NCBI RefSeq assembly: GCF_958295425.1 | Contig: NC_081148.1 | Span: forward strand, 11,887,360 to 11,951,359 | Reading direction: 5' to 3' | From: Solea solea | Taxonomy: Eukaryota; Chordata; Actinopteri; Pleuronectiformes; Soleidae | DNA: 64,000 nucleotides | Part shown: positions 59,551-64,000 of the stretch, in pieces | Layout: each line of letters opens with the position of its first letter | How positions within the stretch are numbered: the first letter of the stretch is position 1 | Notes under the pieces: model-generated | What the model was told of the DNA's origin: nothing | The model's input: the letters and a program-made list of their open reading frames with translations, nothing else | Databases searched by the model: none | Made by a program: the position numbers and the translations under genes

Positions 59551-62198
59551 ACACGAGATTGTAATGAGAAGAAGTTTAAAATGAATTTAATCTCATCCCT
59601 TAATTCATCAGCACGGCTTCCTGTCGACATGTCATCACATAATTTGTACTTATACACACATATACTGTGTACTTTACACACATACTGTGTACTTTACACA
59701 CCTATATCAGCATACGTACACCCACATTAGAAAATATAATTATGAAATGGAAGGAAACTTTATACCTCAGTTTGAATTGGTTCATGTTTGGACACTGCTT
59801 TCATTTCACATCCATACTGTTCCACGGTGTTTAGGTGTGTAAATGATGTGTCATATACAGTTGATTGACCGGAAGTGTATATAAATACAAACCTTTTGTA
59901 ACCTTTTTTGCTCAAATAAGTCAACAAAAAAAATCCAGTAAAAGCAACGTCATTCATTCAGGATTATCCGTGTGTCTGGTGTCCTTGGGTCTTTGTAATT
60001 TTGCCTGCCATAGGAAAACTTATCTCGAGTTTGCTGGGAGAGAGAAATATGTTTTGGCCATGGGTGACAGCGGTGGGTAAAACTGCACATTTCACACTGT
60101 CCTCTCCACTCGAGAGGACAGTGTGGGAGCAAAATAGAGAACCCTGTGCAGTACAAGTTAATTTAAGCCATTCACTCCTGAAAGAATGCCCCCAAGGAAA
60201 TCTTTGAGCGCTGTCTTTTTTTTGGAAGGAGGAGATTGTTCACTTACAGCTCCATGTTTCTGGTTATAGCAGAACATCACCAGGGCCAGGCTGTCCTGCA
60301 GCATAATGTGGGTTTACCTTGCACTGCTCCTCCCCTTCCCTTTCACTGTAGAAGAAAGCAGAGGAAGAAAGCAAACATCCCAAATGTCTCATCTTGTTTT
60401 CTTTTACAAAAGCTACAGATAAGCAGGAGAAAATCCTTTCCCCAGTCGCTCTCTCTCCCTCTCTCTTTCTCTCTCTCATACACACCGACTTACAACATCA
60501 TGGTTATTTCAAATGGCCCGAGCAAAGTTGTGTTTACAACACGGGAAGTTTTGAACATGTTTGGCCTTCAGACGCTAAAGTCGTGACAAAAATTTCAACA
60601 CAATGCAAGGGATATTGACAGAGGGAAATAGTCACTTGGAAAAGATTTTTTTCTGAGACAAATTAAACAGTTTCGTACTCTATATGACTAAAACTACAGT
60701 ATATTCATTTACCACCCACAGAAAAAATAGCATCGGCTCTGATTAGCAAAAACACAACACAACTGAATGTGACATATGTGATGGTTCACAGAGGCAAATC
60801 TTGCAAACACAACCCAGTTTGAAGCCACAAATAGAAAATGTCACAATCCTGCATCACCATGTCAAGATATTCAACAAATCCAACAGTGTTCATGTGCTTT
60901 GGGAAACAGTGACCACTGAAGCCAACTTCCTGATAAGAAAATAGGGAACTCACTTAGACTGTTTACATATTACACCTGATATACTGCATTCCCCCCCCCC
61001 CCATTGCACTGCACACTTCACAACTGAGTAAAATATTGAGTTTATTACAGTTAGTATTTCTATGTATGCAACGTTCTATCAACCAAATATTAAACATATT
61101 TTTTTTTCTTCCCTGAGCAGTCAGTATCCCTGTTGCTATGATACACAGGACTCGCAGTGAATCGGACGACCAATTAAAAGTGCCCATTTTGTGTTTGATA
61201 GAAATGAATGACAGCAGGAGCAGGATTTAATTTAATTTTCCCCCTCATAACAATCGCTCAATCTTCATTAGTGGACTAACCTGTAATTTGTCTGTCACAG
61301 GTTTTGCACTGTCTTGAAAATCCCCCCCCCAAAAAATGCGTTCCATATCTGTTCAAAACACAAATCCTTCTTTTACGGAACGGTTGGCAACCCTATAATG
61401 TAGCGCACAATGGCTCCAGACTCTGAAAAACAAACACATCTGTATTGGTTTTATCTGGTTGTTCTAACTGTGTTTTCCCTCCATGTGCAGAGGTTGCCTT
61501 TCAGCCAGTCACAGCGTTCAGCTTCCCCTAGGACGACCTCGGAAGACTCTCTCTCTAAGCACATGAAAGTAATGAATAAAAAACCTCAACCCATTTTACC
61601 GAGCTCATCCTCGTTCTCCTCTTTAACAGTGGCTTACTGTCAACACAGGCGCACCTGAATTTCATTCTACAATGTGGGCCATTCACGGTGGCTCCTCATT
61701 TTGGGAAGGAAGTCTTTTTGACGTCTCCGTGAGTGACATGTCTGAATATTCCCTTTTAACTTGTTTTGGCATCACAGTCATTGGCCCCTGCTGGGCTACA
61801 TGACTTTCTTTCTGCATCAAAGCCTTTGTGAGTATTGTCATGCGTGCTAGATTGTCGTCAGGTAACTCTTACTGCACTCAAAGTATCGCCGTGGCATTGG
61901 AGGGAGCCGATGGCTGCCAATTTCTCTTGTTCAGTGTTTTTGACAATCCTCCCCCCTATGTCTCTCCTCCCTCCCTCCCTCCCCCTCAACCCCATCACTG
62001 TTATTTATAGCTCTAATGGTGACGCAACTCCGTACAACTGCAAAGGAGCAAAGAACCATGTGATGGTTTTAATACAACAATCCAGCGGATTATGAGGGGC
62101 CTAAGAGGCTGCTACTGCAGTCTGTACTGTGAGGGCTTGAACGCGACAGCCAGGCAGGGAGGCACGGTTGAAGCCTGCCAGCTTCATCACCCCCTCCA

Positions 62199-62231
62199 CT
62201 CCTCCTCCTCCTCCTCCTCCTCCTCCTCCTC
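62199..62231 (+). repeat. (CCT)n microsatellite
   Basis: About ten TCC/CCT units, then CTCTCTCCCTCCCTCC: a long pyrimidine tract on this strand. Confidence 0.9.
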
Positions 62232-63301
62232 TCTCTCCCTCCCTCCTCAGTGGAGAAAGAGAATAGGACAGCTGGGAACAGTCTGACAAGTAAAGGACTC
62301 GGGAGCAGGGAGGAGAATTGAGAGGATAAAGAGGGAGGAGTGAAGCCAGGAGATTATGCTACTGTAGCTGTTTGTTGTGGATGTATTAAATCCTTCATAG
62401 TTTACAGTAACTGTGGCCATCTCCACCATATCCACTATCTCCACTATATCCTTGACTCATTTGACATAGTTTGTCCATGATGGAACTGCAATAACTTAAG
62501 TTATTTGGCATCAGATAAAACAACAATGCTACAATATCTGTGCAACGGGTTGCCACTTGAAATTGTACTACTACAAGCACAGATATGTACTTTCGGCTTT
62601 TTTTAAAATGCCCTTTGTGCTAAATCCCAACTGTTTCAAAGATCATTTACAGTACGGTTTAGATCTGATGAGGTCAACTTTGATCTAATAATATATCTGA
62701 ATATCTATCTATAACATTGACCTTGTTTATTTGAGCTTAATTCTCCATTTTAAAATCTCCATACAGTACAGTGCATAATCAGAGGAGTTGGGTCTTTGCA
62801 TGGCCAGGCTGAGTTTATAAAGCCAGAGTGGTGATGCTACTTTTCATCATTCAGCTATGCCAGACAGAGACAGAGCCAGGAATGTTAATCACCCTGCATA
62901 CTGCTGCAGTGATTTAGTCAGCATAAACTCTTTTTTTATTATTATTATTATTATTTTATTTCTACTCATCACTTCATTTTGAAATTCACATTCACAGAAA
63001 GTGTCATTCAGCAGTTCAGCACAGGGGAGAACCTAATCATCAGGCCAGGGTGCCAACCAGGCAATGTTGTTTACCCAGTCTGCATCATACCATTCTTCAC
63101 CTCTTTTTCTCCTCACACACACACAGTTGCTGTCCATGGCGTAAAGAGAGTCAAATTCCATCTATCCATGCTTTAGTTTTACTCTTGTTTTTTTTTTTTG
63201 AGCGCATCAGGGGAAACTGGAGCCATTAGCAGATGTCACTGGACAAGAAGAAAAACCCTTAACGCTCATGTTCTCATACACGGACAGTTAGCGTTGATGA
63301 T

Positions 63302-63424
63302 CATCCTAACCTGTATTTATTGGAACTGTTGGAGGAAGACGGAGGAAACCAGGCGCACAGAGTACATGCATGCCTGACAAAAAAGAAGTCCCCAGCTCAG
63401 CTAGCAGACACGTTTGAACCCCCA
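63302..63424 (-). repeat. LINE-related repeat fragment
   Basis: TATTGGAACTGTTGGAGGAAGACGGAGGAAACCAGGCGCACAGAG...AGTCCCCAGCTCAG...GTTTGAACCCCC parallels the fish repeat segment CTGTGGGAGGAAACCGGAGTACCC...GAAAGGCCCCAGC...TTCGAACCC. It is the continuation of the family seen at 27211. Confidence 0.5.
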
Positions 63425-64000
63425 TCGTTCTTTCTGTGAGACACTTTTAACTACTGCACTGTCCACAAAAACTTAACTATAAAGATGTTTTATGGTCTTA
63501 ATTTTCTGTGACTGAAAGGGCATTCCTTGTGGAGCAGGACATTACATTTTTGGCTTCAAATTCCAGTACATTGTGTTTCATCTGTGACTATATATATATA
63601 TCTATATATAGATATATACACGCCCTCACTTGGTTGTAACACTATAGCACAGAATGTCAGTCTGTTATCACTTTCATTTGTTTTCATCAGATGAGCCCTG
63701 GGATCCTTGAATTACATCCTCGGCTCTCAGACTTTTATTTAATTTTTTTCTTTGGGCATCTACTCACCAACTCTAAAGTGGAAATGCGTGCTGAGAGAAC
63801 CTCAAGGGTTTTTCCCCCTCTCAGTCACACAAATCAAACCCTCAGTAAAAAAATAAATGCTCTGAGTTATGCTCTGAGTTCAGCCGTCATACAGAGACAG
63901 ACAGTGGCGCTCATGCATGACGTTTCGTAGCCGCTAACCGTCAACAATGCAAACAGTTTAACAGCGGATTCCCAGTCCTTGGTTTCACATAGCTGCTCTT

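Larger units (their letters stand above)
55746..64000. other. Downstream flank of ADGRA1
   Basis: No second gene is recognised. It holds poly-G (56564-56587), two further poly(A) hexamers, GT and CCT microsatellites, a SINE fragment, a LINE fragment and a perfect hairpin at 60093-60125. One splice-bounded open segment, about 57983-58131, is noted as a weak exon candidate. Confidence 0.55.

Overview
The window looks like teleost fish genomic DNA. It is AT-rich and crowded with microsatellites, and it carries tRNA-derived SINE-like copies, a degraded Tc1-type transposase and a hAT element. Its one recognisable host gene is a vertebrate adhesion GPCR with GT-AG introns. I found no prokaryotic genes, CRISPR arrays or structural RNA genes. 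There is one assembly gap of 200 N (17005-17204).

The host gene is ADGRA1 (GPR123), on the + strand. Seven coding exons can be joined in frame: 13994-14204, 14646-14854, 34410-34537, 39873-39996, 46630-46775, 52723-52818 and 53158-54592. Together they encode 782 residues and a stop. The first two encode the distal GAIN domain and a GPS-like segment. The next five encode the seven transmembrane helices and a cytoplasmic tail of more than 320 residues ending in the PDZ ligand ETTV. The first listed exon begins at a splice acceptor, so the start codon and any further N-terminal exons are unresolved: they lie upstream of 13994 or outside the window. The human ADGRA1 protein, as I recall it, begins at the Met-Asp-Leu-Lys that here spans the junction of exons 2 and 3. 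This fish locus therefore keeps extracellular coding sequence that the short mammalian form lacks.

Layout: 1-13993 is upstream or intronic DNA. It holds a complete 1070-bp non-autonomous hAT element (2965-4034) with a perfect 8-bp target duplication and a BED-finger open reading frame. 14205-14645 is a small intron. 14855-34409 is a 19.6-kb intron with a CpG-dense block near its start, a Tc1 relic, a MITE-like element, SINE and LINE fragments, a recent 319-bp tandem duplication with telomere-like repeats, and a large inverted repeat. 34538-53157 holds the remaining introns, with a 0.2-kb direct repeat pair and a SINE. 54593 onward is 3' UTR and downstream DNA with several poly(A) signals and no convincing second gene.

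Points most worth a second look: the GPS cleavage position reads His-His-Asn, so self-cleavage is unlikely; the tail has two very His/Cys-rich blocks that resemble metal-binding loops; and a CpG-dense block sits just inside the long intron, where a promoter for the short receptor form could lie.
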